Assembly: GCA_037893225.1 (NCBI GenBank)
Contig: JAZGUH010000204.1
Coordinates: forward strand, 1-64,000
Reading direction: 5' to 3'
DNA from: Hippasteria phrygiana
Taxonomy: Eukaryota > Echinodermata > Asteroidea > Valvatida > Goniasteridae
DNA length: 64,000 nucleotides
Part shown: positions 51,228 through 63,986 of the stretch, in pieces
Layout: each line of letters opens with the position of its first letter
Position numbering within the stretch: the stretch's first letter is position 1
The notes under the pieces: model-generated
Told to the model about the DNA's origin: nothing
The model's input: only the letters and a program-made list of their open reading frames with translations
Databases searched by the model: none
Made by a program: the position numbers and the translations under genes

Positions 51228-53298
51228 ATGAAATATCAACCAAATCCAGTAATTTTGACATGTATGTATAGCTTAGATCTGGCGCTACATGTTGCAATTA
51301 TGGGCGGCTTCTTAGGGTTAAAACTTGTGGAGAAAATTCAAACCTCGCAATGTTTATTTTCTTTCCGGCCAACATCTGTGTGCATGTTACCGTCTATTTA
51401 TTGCTCCATGCATGTCAAATTCCCTGGGGTATGGACTTGCTTTACTCATTCATAATTGCATGAAATATCAACCAAATTCAGTAATTTTGACATGTATGGA
51501 TAGCTTAGATCTGGCGCTACATGTTGCAATCATCGGCGGCTTCTTAGAGTTAACACTTGTGGAGAAAATTCAAACCTCGCAATGTTTATTTTCTTTCCGG
51601 CCAACATCTGTGTACATATTACTGTCTATTTATTGCTCCATGCATGTCAAATTCCCTGGGGTATGGACTTGCTTTACTCATTCATAATTGCATGAAATAT
51701 CAACCAAATCCAGTAATTTTGACATGTATGTATAGCTTAGATCTGGCGCTACATGTTGCAATCATCGGCGGCTTCCCAGAGTTAAAACTTGTAGAGAAAA
51801 TTCGAACCTCGCAATGTTTATTTTCTTTCCGGCCAACATCTGTGTACATATTACCGTCTATTTATTGCTCCATGCCTGTCAAATTCCCTGGGGTATGGAC
51901 TTGCTTTACTCATTCATAATTGCATGAAATATCAACCAAATTCAGTAATGTTGACATGTATGTATAGCTTAGATCTGGCGCTACATGTTGCAATTATCGG
52001 CGGCTTCTTAGAGTTAAAACTTGTGGAGAAAATTCAAACCTCGCAATGTTTATTTTCTTTCCGGCCAACATCTGTGTACATATTACCGTCTATTTATTGC
52101 TCCATGCGTGTCAAATTCCCTGGGGTATGGACTTGCTTTACTCATTCATAATTGCATGAAATATCAACCAAATACAGTTATTTTGACATGTTTGGATAGC
52201 TTAGATCTGGCGCTACATGTTGCAATTATCGGCGGCTTCTTAGAGTTAACACTTGTGGAGAAAATTCAAACCTCGCAATGTTTATTTTCTTTCCGGCCAC
52301 CATCTGTGTGCATATTACCGTCTATTTATTGCTCCATGCCTGTCAAATTCCCTGGGGTATGGACTTGCTTTACTCATTCATAATTGCATGAAATATCAAC
52401 CAAATGCAGTAATTTTGACTTGTATGGATAGCTTAGATCTGGCGCTACATGTTGCAATCATCGGCGGCTTCCCAGAGTTAAAACTTGTAGAGAAAATTCA
52501 AACCTCGCAATGTTTATTTTCTTTCCGGCCAACATCTGTGTACATGTTACCGTCTATTTATTGCTCCATGCCTGTCAAATTCCCTGGGGTATGGACTTGC
52601 TTTACTCATTCATAATTGCATGAAATATCAACCAAATGCAGTAATTTTGACTTGTATGTATAGCTTAGATCTGGCGCTACATGTTGCAATCATCGGCGGC
52701 TTCCCAGAGTTAAAACTTGTAGAGAAAATTCAAACCTCGCAATGTTTATTTTCTTTCCGGCCAACATCTGTGTACATATTACCGTCTATTTATTGCTCCA
52801 TGCATGTCAAATTCCCTGGGGTATGGACTTGCTTTACTCATTCATAATTGCATGAAATATCAACCAAATTCAGTAATTTTGACATGTATGGATAGCTTAG
52901 ATCTGGCGCTACATGTTGCAATTATCGGCGGCTTCTTAGAGCTAACACTTGTAGAGAAAAATCAAACCTCGCAATGTTTATTTTCTTTCCGGCCACCATC
53001 TGTGTGCATATTACCTTTTATTTATTGCTCCATGCCTGTCAAATTCCCTGGGGTATGGACTTGCTTTACTCATTCATAATTGCATGAAATATCAACCAAA
53101 TGCAGTAATTTTGACATGTATGTATAGCTTAGATCTGGCGCTACATGTTGCAATCATCGGCGGCTTCTTAGAGTTCAAACTTGTAGAGAAAATTCGAACC
53201 TCGCAATGTTTATTTTCTTTCCGGCCAACATCTGTGTACATATTACCGTCTATTTATTGCTCCATGCCTGTCAAATTCCCTGGGGTATGGACTTGCTT
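51228..53298 (+). repeat. Duplicated block of about nine monomers, copy 2 (19-monomer offset)
   Basis: This is the second copy of 46,820-48,890. Copy-specific changes such as TTATGGGCGGC (about 51,299) and ATATTACTGTC (about 51,617, a C-to-T change at a CpG) are absent from copy 1. Confidence 0.83.
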
Positions 53299-53779
53299 TA
53301 CTCATTCATAATTGCATGAAATATCAACCAAATTCAGTAATTTTGACATGTATGGATAGCTTAGATCTGGCGCTACATGTTGCAATTATCGGCGGCTTCT
53401 TAGAATGAACACTTGTGGAGAAAATTCAAACCTCGCAATGTTTATTTTCTTTCCGGCCAACATATGTGTACATATTACCGTCTATTTATTGCTCCATGCA
53501 TGTCAAATTCCCTGGGGTATGGACTTGCTTTACTCATTCATAATTACATGAAATATCAACCAAATTCAGTAATTTTGACATGTATGTATAGCTTAGATCT
53601 GGCGCTACATGTTGCAATCATCGGCGGCTTCTTAGAGTTAACACTTGTGGAGAAAATTCAAACCTCGCAATGTTTATTTTCTTTCCGGCCAACATCTGTG
53701 TACATATTACCGTCTATTTATTGCTCCATGCATGTCAAATTCCCTGGGGTATGGACTTGCTTTATTCATTCATAATTGC

Positions 53780-56331
53780 ATGAAATATCAACCAAATGCA
53801 GTAATTTTGACTTGTATGTATAGCTTAGATCTGGCGCTACATGTTGCAATCATCGGCGGCTTCCCAGAGTTAAAACTTGTAGAGAAAATTCAAACCTCGC
53901 AATGTTTATTTTCTTTCCGGCCAACATCTGTGTACATATTACCGTCTATTTATTGCTCCATGCATGTCAAATTCCCTGGGGTATGGACTTGCTTTACTCA
54001 TTCATAATTGCATGAAATATCAACCAAATTCAGTAATTTTGACATGTATGGATAGCTTAGATCTGGCGCTACATGTTGCAATTATCGGCGGCTTCTTAGA
54101 GTTAACACTTGTAGAGAAAAATCAAACCTCGCAATGTTTATTTTCTTTCCGGCCACCATCTGTGTGCATATTACCTTTTATTTATTGCTCCATGCCTGTC
54201 AAATTCCCTGGGGTATGGACTTGCTTTACTCATTCATAATTGCATGAAATATCAACCAAATGCAGTAATTTTGACATGTATGTATAGCTTAGATCTGGCG
54301 CTACATGTTGCAATCATCGGCGGCTTCTTAGAGTTCAAACTTGTAGAGAAAATTCGAACCTCGCAATGTTTATTTTCTTTCCGGCCAACATCTGTGTACA
54401 TATTACCGTCTATTTATTGCTCCATGCCTGTCAAATTCCCTGGGGTATGGACTTGCTTTACTCATTCATAATTGCATGAAATATCAACCAAATTCAGTAA
54501 TTTTGACATGTATGTATAGCTTAGATCTGGCGCTACATGTTGCAATTATCGGCGGCTTCTTAGGGTTAAAACTTGTGGAGAAAATTCAAACCTCGCAATG
54601 TTTATTTTCTTTCCGGCCAACATCTGTGTGCATGTTACCGTCTATTTATTGCTCCATGCATGTCAAATTCCCTGGGGTATGGACTTGCTTTACTCATTCA
54701 TAATTGCATGAAATATCAACCAAATACAGTAATTTTGACATGTATGGATAGCTTAGATCTGGCGCTACATGTTGCAATTATCGGCGGCTTCTTAGAATTA
54801 ACACTTGTGGAGAAAATTCAAACCTCGCAATGTTTATTTTCTTTCCGGCCAACATCTGTGTACATATTACCGTCTATTTATTGCTCCATGCATGTCAAAT
54901 TCCCTGGGGTATGGACTTGCTTTATTCATTCATAATTGCATGAAATATCAACCAAATGCAGTATTTTTGACATGTATGGATAGCTTAGATCTGGCGCTAC
55001 ATGTTGCAATCATCGGCGGCTTCCTAGAGTTAAAACTTGTGGAGAAAATTCAAACCTCGCAATGTTTATTTTCTTTCCGGCCAACATATGTGTGCATGTT
55101 ACCGTCTATTTATTGCTCCATGCATGTCAAATTCCCTGGGGTATAGACTTGCTTTACTCATTCAAAATTGCATGAAATATCAACCAAATCCAGTAATTTT
55201 GACATGTATGTATAGCTTAGATCTGGCGCTACATGTTGCAATTATCGGCGGCTTCTTAGGGTTAAAACTTGTGGAGAAAATTCAAACCTCGCAATGTTTA
55301 TTTTCTTTCCGGCCAACATCTGTGTGCATGTTACCGTCTATTTATTGCTCCATGCATGTCAAATTCCCTGCGGTATGGACTTGCTTTACTCATTCATAAT
55401 TGCATGAAATATAAACCAAATACAGTAATTCTGACATGTATGGATAGCTTAGATCTGGCGCTACATGTTGCAATTATCGGCGGCTTCTTAGAATTAACAC
55501 TTGTGGAGAAAATTCAAACCTCGCAATGTTTATTTTCTTTCCGGCCAACATCTGTGTACATATTACCGTCTATTTATTGCTCCATACATGTCAAATTCCC
55601 TGGGGTATGGACTTGCTTTACTCATTCATAATTGCATGAAATATCAACCAAATTCAGTAATTTTGACATGTATGGATAGCTTAGATCTGGCGCTACATGT
55701 TGCAATCATCGGCGGCTTCTTAGAGTTAACACTTGTGGAGAAAATTCAAACCTCGCAATGTTTATTTTCTTTCCGGCCAACATCTGTGTACATATTACCG
55801 TCTATTTATTGCTCCATGCATGTCAAATTCCCTGGGGTATGGACTTGCTTTACTCATTCATAATTGAATGAAATATCAACCAAATCCAGTAATTTTGACA
55901 TGTATGTATAGCTTAGATCTGGCGCTACATGTTGCAATCATCGGCGGCTTCCCAGAGTTAAAACTTGTAGAGAAAATTCGAACCTCGCAATGTTTATTTT
56001 CTTTCCGGCCAACATCTGTGTACATATTACCGTCTATTTATTGCTCCATGCCTGTCAAATTCCCTGGGGTATGGACTTGCTTTACTCATTCATAATTGCA
56101 TGAAATATCAACCAAATTCAGTAATGTTGACATGTATGTATAGCTTAGATCTGGCGCTACATGTTGCAATTATCGGCGGCTTCTTAGAGTTAAAACTTGT
56201 GGAGAAAATTCAAACCTCGCAATGTTTATTTTCTTTCCGGCCAACATCTGTGTACATATTACCTTCTATTTATTGCCCAATGCGTGTAAAATTCCCTGGG
56301 GTATGGATTTGCTTTATTCATTCATAATTGC
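53780..56331 (+). repeat. 11-monomer block, copy 1
   Basis: It recurs at 58,187-60,506. The offset is 4,407 bp up to about 55,403, then 4,175 bp because one monomer (55,404-55,635, with ATATAAACCAAATAC and CCATACATGTC) is missing from copy 2. Shared rare variants are CCCTGCGGTATGG (55,367 and 59,774), CATAATTGAATG (about 55,858 and 60,033) and TTGCCCAATGCG (about 56,273 and 60,448). Confidence 0.83.
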
Positions 56332-56563
56332 ATGAAATATCAACCAAATGCAGTATTTTTGACATGTATGGATAGCTTAGATCTGGCGCTACATGTTGCA
56401 ATCATCGGCGGCTTCCTAGAGTTAAAACTTGTGGAGAAAATTCAAACCTCGCAATGTTTATTTTCTTTCCGGCCAACATATGTGTGCATGTTACCGTCTA
56501 TTTATTGCTCCATGCATGTCAAATTCCCTGGGGTATGGACTTGCTTTACTCATTCATAATTGC

Positions 56564-57000
56564 ATGAAATATCAACCAAATTCAGTAATTTTGACATGTA
56601 TGGATAGCTTAGATCTGGCGCTACATGTTGCAATTATCGGCGGCTTCTTAGAGTTAAAACTTGTGGAGAAAATTCAAACCTCGCAATGTTTATTTTCTTC
56701 CCGGCCAACATCTGTGTGCATATTACCTTCTATTTATTGCTCCATGCCTGTCAAATTCCCTGGGGTATGACTTGCTTTACTCATTCATAATTGCATGAAA
56801 TATCAACCAAATTCAGTAATTTTGACATGTATGGATAGCTTAGATCTGGCGCTACATGTTGCAATTATCGGCGGCTTCTTAGAGTTAACACTTGTGGAGA
56901 AAATTCAAACCTCGCAATGTTTATTTTCTTCCCGGCCACCATCTGTGTGCAGATTACCTTTTATTTATTGCTCCATGCATTTCAAATTCCCTGGGGTATA
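56564..57000 (+). repeat. Two monomers matching the left edge of the array
   Basis: These units share a set of rare variants with about 12,957-13,385: the one-base-short GGTATGACTTGC (56,763 and 13,152), TTTTCTTCCCGGCC (56,924 and 13,312) and GTGTGCAGATTACC (56,947 and 13,335). Similar units are not seen in the roughly 43 kb between them. The last part carries CATGCATTTC, as in the later copies at 61,150 and 63,006. Confidence 0.75.
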
Positions 57001-57026
57001 GACTTGCTTTACTCATTCAAAATTGC

Positions 57027-57954
57027 ATGAAATATCAACCAAATCCAGTAATTTTGACATGTATGTATAGCTTAGATCTGGCGCTACATGTTGCAATTAT
57101 CGGCGGCTTCTTAGGGTTAAAACTTGTGGAGAAAATTCAAACCTCGCAATGTTTATTTTCTTTCCGGCCAACATCTGTGTGCATGTTACCGTCTATTTAT
57201 TGCTCCATGCATGTCAAATTCCCTGGGGTATGGACTTGCTTTACTCATTCATAATTGCATGAAATATCAACCAAATACAGTAATTTTGACATGTATGGAT
57301 AGCTTAGATCTGGCGCTACATGTTGCAATTATCGGCGGCTTCTTAGAATTAACACTTGTGGAGAAAATTCAAACCTCGCAATGTTTATTTTCTTTCCGGC
57401 CAACATCTGTGTACATATTACCGTCTATTTATTGCTCCATACATGTCAAATTCCCTGGGGTATGGACTTGCTTTACTCATTCATAATTGCATGAAATATC
57501 AACCAAATTCAGTAATGTTGACATGTATGGATAGCTTAGATCTGGCGCTACATGTTGCAATCATCGGCGGCTTCTTAGAGTTAACACTTGTGGAGAAAAT
57601 TCAAACCTCGCAATGTTTATTTTCTTTCCGGCCAACATCTGTGTACATATTACCGTCTATTTATTGCTCCATGCATGTCAAATTCCCTGGGGTATGGACT
57701 TGCTTTACTCATTCATAATTGCATGAAATATCAACCAAATCCAGTAATTTTGACATGTATGTATAGCTTAGATCTGGCGCTACATGTTGCAATCATCGGC
57801 GGCTTCCCAGAGTTAAAACTTGTAGAGAAAATTCGAACCTCGCAATGTTTATTTTCTTTCCGGCCAACATCTGTGTACATATTACCGTCTATTTATTGCT
57901 CCATGCCTGTCAAATTCCCTGGGGTATGGACTTGCTTTACTCATACATAATTGC
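57027..57954 (+). repeat. Four-monomer block, copy 1 (26-monomer offset)
   Basis: It recurs at 63,059-63,986, offset 6,032 bp (26 x 232). Shared variants are CTCCATACATGTC (57,436 and 63,468) and the rare TACTCATACATAATTG at the end of the fourth monomer (57,937 and 63,969). The second copy continues to the window edge. Confidence 0.83.
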
Positions 57955-58186
57955 ATGAAATATCAACCAAATTCAGTAATGTTGACATGTATGTATAGCT
58001 TAGATCTGGCGCTACATGTTGCAATTATCGGCGGCTTCTTAGAGTTAAAACTTGTGGAGAAAATTCAAACCTCGCAATGTTTATTTTCTTTCCGGCCAAC
58101 ATCTGTGTACATATTACCGTCTATTTATTGCTCCATGCATGTCAAATTCCCTGGGGTATGGACTTGCTTTATTCATTCATAATTGC

Positions 58187-60506
58187 ATGAAATATCAACC
58201 AAATGCAGTAATTTTGACTTGTATGTATAGCTTAGATCTGGCGCTACATGTTGCAATCATCGGCGGCTTCCCAGAGTTAAAACTTGTAGAGAAAATTCAA
58301 ACCTCGCAATGTTTATTTTCTTTCCGGCCAACATCTGTGTACATATTACCGTCTATTTATTGCTCCATGCATGTCAAATTCCCTGGGGTATGGACTTGCT
58401 TTACTCATTCATAATTGCATGAAATATCAACCAAATTCAGTAATTTTGACATGTATGGATAGCTTAGATCTGGCGCTACATGTTGCAATTATCGGCGGCT
58501 TCTTAGAGTTAACACTTGTAGAGAAAAATCAAACCTCGCAATGTTTATTTTCTTTCCGGCCACCATCTGTGTGCATATTACCTTTTATTTATTGCTCCAT
58601 GCCTGTCAAATTCCCTGGGGTATGGACTTGCTTTACTCATTCATAATTGCATGAAATATCAACCAAATGCAGTAATTTTGACATGTATGTATAGCTTAGA
58701 TCTGGCGCTACATGTTGCAATCATCGGCGGCTTCTTAGAGTTCAAACTTGTAGAGAAAATTCGAACCTCGCAATGTTTATTTTCTTTCCGGCCAACATCT
58801 GTGTACATATTACCGTCTATTTATTGCTCCATGCCTGTCAAATTCCCTGGGGTATGGACTTGCTTTACTCATTCATAATTGCATGAAATATCAACCAAAT
58901 TCAGTAATTTTGACATGTATGTATAGCTTAGATCTGGCGCTACATGTTGCAATTATCGGCGGCTTCTTAGGGTTAAAACTTGTGGAGAAAATTCAAACCT
59001 CGCAATGTTTATTTTCTTTCCGGCCAACATCTGTGTGCATGTTACCGTCTATTTATTGCTCCATGCATGTCAAATTCCCTGGGGTATGGACTTGCTTTAC
59101 TCATTCATAATTGCATGAAATATCAACCAAATACAGTAATTTTAACATGTATGGATAGCTTAGATCTGGCGCTACATGTTGCAATTATCGGCGGCTTCTT
59201 AGAATTAACACTTGTGGAGAAAATTCAAACCTCGCAATGTTTATTTTCTTTCCGGCCAACATCTGTGTACATATTACCGTCTATTTATTGCTCCATGCAT
59301 GTCAAATTCCCTGGGGTATGGACTTGCTTTATTCATTCATAATTGCATGAAATATCAACCAAATGCAGTATTTTTGACATGTATGGATAGCTTAGATCTG
59401 GCGCTACATGTTGCAATCATCGGCGGCTTCCTAGAGTTAAAACTTGTGGAGAAAATTCAAACCTCGCAATGTTTATTTTCTTTCCGGCCAACATATGTGT
59501 GCATGTTACCGTCTATTTATTGCTCCATGCATGTCAAATTCCCTGGGGTATAGACTTGCTTTACTCATTCAAAATTGCATGAAATATCAACCAAATCCAG
59601 TAATTTTGTCATGTATGTATAGCTTAGATCTGGCGCTACATGTTGCAATTATCGGCGGCTTCTTAGGGTTAAAACTTGTGGAGAAAATTCAAACCTCGCA
59701 ATGTTTATTTTCTTTCCGGCCAACATCTGTGTGCATGTTACCGTCTATTTATTGCTCCATGCATGTCAAATTCCCTGCGGTATGGACTTGCTTTACTCAT
59801 TCATAATTGCATGAAATATCAACCAAATTCAGTAATTTTGACATGTATGGATAGCTTAGATCTGGCGCTACATGTTGCAATCATCGGCGGCTTCTTAGAG
59901 TTAACACTTGTGGAGAAAATTCAAACCTCGCAATGTTTATTTTCTTTCCGGCCAACATCTGTGTACATATTACCGTCTATTTATTGCTCCATGCATGTCA
60001 AATTCCCTGGGGTATGGACTTGCTTTACTCATTCATAATTGAATGAAATATCAACCAAATCCAGTAATTTTGACATGTATGTATAGCTTAGATCTGGCGC
60101 TACATGTTGCAATCATCGGCGGCTTCCCAGAGTTAAAACTTGTAGAGAAAATTCGAACCTCGCAATGTTTATTTTCTTTCCGGCCAACATCTGTGTACAT
60201 ATTACCGTCTATTTATTGCTCCATGCCTGTCAAATTCCCTGGGGTATGGACTTGCTTTACTCATTCATAATTGCATGAAATATCAACCAAATTCAGTAAT
60301 GTTGACATGTATGTATAGCTTAGATCTGGCGCTACATGTTGCAATTATCGGCGGCTTCTTAGAGTTAAAACTTGTGGAGAAAATTCAAACCTCGCAATGT
60401 TTATTTTCTTTCCGGCCAACATCTGTGTACATATTACCTTCTATTTATTGCCCAATGCGTGTAAAATTCCCTGGGGTATGGATTTGCTTTACTCATTCAT
60501 AATTGC
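58187..60506 (+). repeat. 10-monomer block, copy 2 (one monomer lost)
   Basis: This is the second copy of 53,780-56,331, minus one monomer. It has its own changes, such as TTTTAACATG (about 59,142) and TTTTGTCATG (about 59,605). Confidence 0.83.
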
Positions 60507-61434
60507 ATGAAATATCAACCAAATACAGTAATTTTGACATGTATGGATAGCTTAGATCTGGCGCTACATGTTGCAATTATCGGCGGCTTCTTAGAGTTAA
60601 CACTTGTGGAGAAAATTCAAACCTCGCAATGTTTATTTTCTTTCCGGCCACCATCTGTGTGCATATTACCTTTTATTTATTGCTCCATGCCTGTCAAATT
60701 CCCTGGGGTATGGACTTGCTTTACTCATTCATAATTGCATGAAATATCAACCAAATGCAGTAATTTTGACTTGTATGTATAGCTTAGATCTGGCGCTACA
60801 TGTTGCAATCATCGGCGGCTTCCCAGAGTTAAAACTTGTGGAGAAAATTCAAACCTCGCAATGTTTATTTTCTTTCCGGCCAACATCTGTGTGCATGTTA
60901 CCGTCTATTTATTGCTCCATGCATGTCAAATTCCCTGGGGTATGGACTTGCTTTATTCATTCATAATTGCATGAAATATCAACCAAATGCAGTATTTTTG
61001 ACATGTATGGATAGCTTAGATCTGGCGCTACATGTTGCAATCATCGGCGGCTTCCTAGAGTTAAAACTTGTGGAGAAAATTCAAACCTCGCAATGTTTAT
61101 TTTCTTTCCGGCCAACATATGTGTGCATGTTACCGTCTATTTATTGCTCCATGCATTTCAAATTCCCTGGGGTATAGACTTGCTTTACTCATTCAAAATT
61201 GCATGAAATATCAACCAAATCCAGTAATTTTGACATGTATGTATAGCTTAGATCTGGCGCTACATGTTGCAATTATCGGCGGCTTCTTAGGGTTAAAACT
61301 TGTGGAGAAAATTCAAACCTCGCAATGTTTATTTTCTTTCCGGCCAACATCTGTGTGCATGTTACCGTCTATTTATTGCTCCATGCATGTCAAATTCCCT
61401 GGGGTATGGACTTGCTTTACTCATTCATAATTGC
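60043..61434 (+). repeat. Six-monomer block, copy 1 (8-monomer offset)
   Basis: Monomers 60,043-61,434 recur at 61,899-63,290, offset 1,856 bp. Shared rare variants are TTGCCCAATGCGTGTAAAATT (first 20 bases at about 60,448 and 62,304) and CATGCATTTCAAATT (about 61,150 and 63,006). The monomer just before each copy ends with the rare CATAATTGAATG, which places the left edge inside that unit. Confidence 0.83.
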
Positions 61435-61898
61435 ATGAAATATCAACCAAATACAGTAATTTTGACATGTATGGATAGCTTAGATCTGGCGCTACATGTT
61501 GCAATTATCGGCGGCTTCTTAGAGTTAACACTTGTAGAGAAAAATCAAACCTCGCAATGTTTATTTTCTTTCCGGCCACCATCTGTGTGCATATTACCTT
61601 TTATTTATTGCTCCATGCCTGTCAAATTCCCTGGGGTATGGACTTGCTTTACTCATTCATAATTGCATGAAATATCAACCAAATGCAGTAATTTTGACAT
61701 GTATGTATAGCTTAGATCTGGCGCTACATGTTGCAATCATCGGCGGCTTCTTAGAGTTCAAACTTGTGGAGAAAATTCAAACCTCGCAATGTTTATTTTC
61801 TTTCCGGCCAACATCTGTGTACATATTACCGTCTATTTATTGCTCCATGCATGTCAAATTCCCTGGGGTATGGACTTGCTTTACTCATTCATAATTGA

Positions 61899-63290
61899 AT
61901 GAAATATCAACCAAATCCAGTAATTTTGACATGTATGTATAGCTTAGATCTGGCGCTACATGTTGCAATCATCGGCGGCTTCCCAGAGTTAAAACTTGTA
62001 GAGAAAATTCGAACCTCGCAATGTTTATTTTCTTTCCGGCCAACATCTGTGTACATATTACCGTCTATTTATTGCTCCATGCCTGTCAAATTCCCTGGGG
62101 TATGGACTTGCTTTACTCATTCATAATTGCATGAAATATCAACCAAATTCAGTAATGTTGACATGTATGTATAGCTTAGATCTGGCGCTACATGTTGCAA
62201 TTATCGGCGGCTTCTTAGAGTTAAAACTTGTGGAGAAAATTCAAACCTCGCAATGTTTATTTTCTTTCCGGCCAACATCTGTGTACATATTACCTTCTAT
62301 TTATTGCCCAATGCGTGTAAAATTCCCTGGGGTATGGATTTGCTTTACTCATTCATAATTGCATGAAATATCAACCAAATACAGTAATTTTGACATGTAT
62401 GGATAGCTTAGATCTGGCGCTACATGTTGCAATTATCGGCGGCTTCTTAGAGTTAACACTTGTGGAGAAAATTCAAACCTCGCAATGTTTATTTTCTTTC
62501 CGGCCACCATCTGTGTGCATATTACCTTTTATTTATTGCTCCATGCCTGTCAAATTCCCTGGGGTATGGACTTGCTTTACTCATTCATAATTGCATGAAA
62601 TATCAACCAAATGCAGTAATTTTGACTTGTATGTATAGCTTAGATCTGGCGCTACATGTTGCAATCATCGGCGGCTTCCCAGAGTTAAAACTTGTGGAGA
62701 AAATTCAAACCTCGCAATGTTTATTTTCTTTCCGGCCAACATCTGTGTGCATGTTACCGTCTATTTATTGCTCCATGCATGTCAAATTCCCTGGGGTATG
62801 GACTTGCTTTATTCATTCATAATTGCATGAAATATCAACCAAATGCAGTATTTTTGACATGTATGGATAGCTTAGATCTGGCGCTACATGTTGCAATCAT
62901 CGGCGGCTTCCTAGAGTTAAAACTTGTGGAGAAAATTCAAACCTCGCAATGTTTATTTTCTTTCCGGCCAACATATGTGTGCATGTTACCGTCTATTTAT
63001 TGCTCCATGCATTTCAAATTCCCTGGGGTATAGACTTGCTTTACTCATTCAAAATTGCATGAAATATCAACCAAATCCAGTAATTTTGACATGTATGTAT
63101 AGCTTAGATCTGGCGCTACATGTTGCAATTATCGGCGGCTTCTTAGGGTTAAAACTTGTGGAGAAAATTCAAACCTCGCAATGTTTATTTTCTTTCCGGC
63201 CAACATCTGTGTGCATGTTACCGTCTATTTATTGCTCCATGCATGTCAAATTCCCTGGGGTATGGACTTGCTTTACTCATTCATAATTGC
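61899..63290 (+). repeat. Six-monomer block, copy 2 (8-monomer offset)
   Basis: This is the second copy of 60,043-61,434. It is followed by units 63,291-63,986 that instead match 57,259-57,954, so the order switches parent at about 63,290. Confidence 0.82.
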
Positions 63291-63986
63291 ATGAAATATC
63301 AACCAAATACAGTAATTTTGACATGTATGGATAGCTTAGATCTGGCGCTACATGTTGCAATTATCGGCGGCTTCTTAGAATTAACACTTGTGGAGAAAAT
63401 TCAAACCTCGCAATGTTTATTTTCTTTCCGGCCAACATCTGTGTACATATTACCGTCTATTTATTGCTCCATACATGTCAAATTCCCTGGGGTATGGACT
63501 TGCTTTACTCATTCATAATTGCATGAAATATCAACCAAATTCAGTAATGTTGACATGTATGGATAGCTTAGATCTGGCGCTACATGTTGCAATCATCGGC
63601 GGCTTCTTAGAGTTAACACTTGTGGAGAAAATTCAAACCTCGCAATGTTTATTTTCTTTCCGGCCAACATCTGTGTACATATTACCGTCTATTTATTGCT
63701 CCATGCATGTCAAATTCCCTGGGGTATGGACTTGCTTTACTCATTCATAATTGCATGAAATATCAACCAAATCCAGTAATTTTGACATGTATGTATAGCT
63801 TAGATCTGGCGCTACATGTTGCAATCATCGGCGGCTTCCCAGAGTTAAAACTTGTAGAGAAAATTCGAACCTCGCAATGTTTATTTTCTTTCCGGCCAAC
63901 ATCTGTGTACATATTACCGTCTATTTATTGCTCCATGCCTGTCAAATTCCCTGGGGTATGGACTTGCTTTACTCATACATAATTGC
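63059..63986 (+). repeat. Four-monomer block, copy 2 (26-monomer offset)
   Basis: This is the second copy of 57,027-57,954. The window ends 14 bases later, so its right limit is unknown. Confidence 0.82.

Noticed and set aside
13281..63982. About a hundred overlapping open frames of 75-120 codons, each with the same peptide (starting MWRKFKPRN or MKYQPN)
   Set aside because: They are frames through the satellite. The unit length is not a multiple of 3, neighbouring frames overlap by about half a unit, the same DNA is read in two frames, variants alter residues and stops freely, and there is no signal, domain or gene context.
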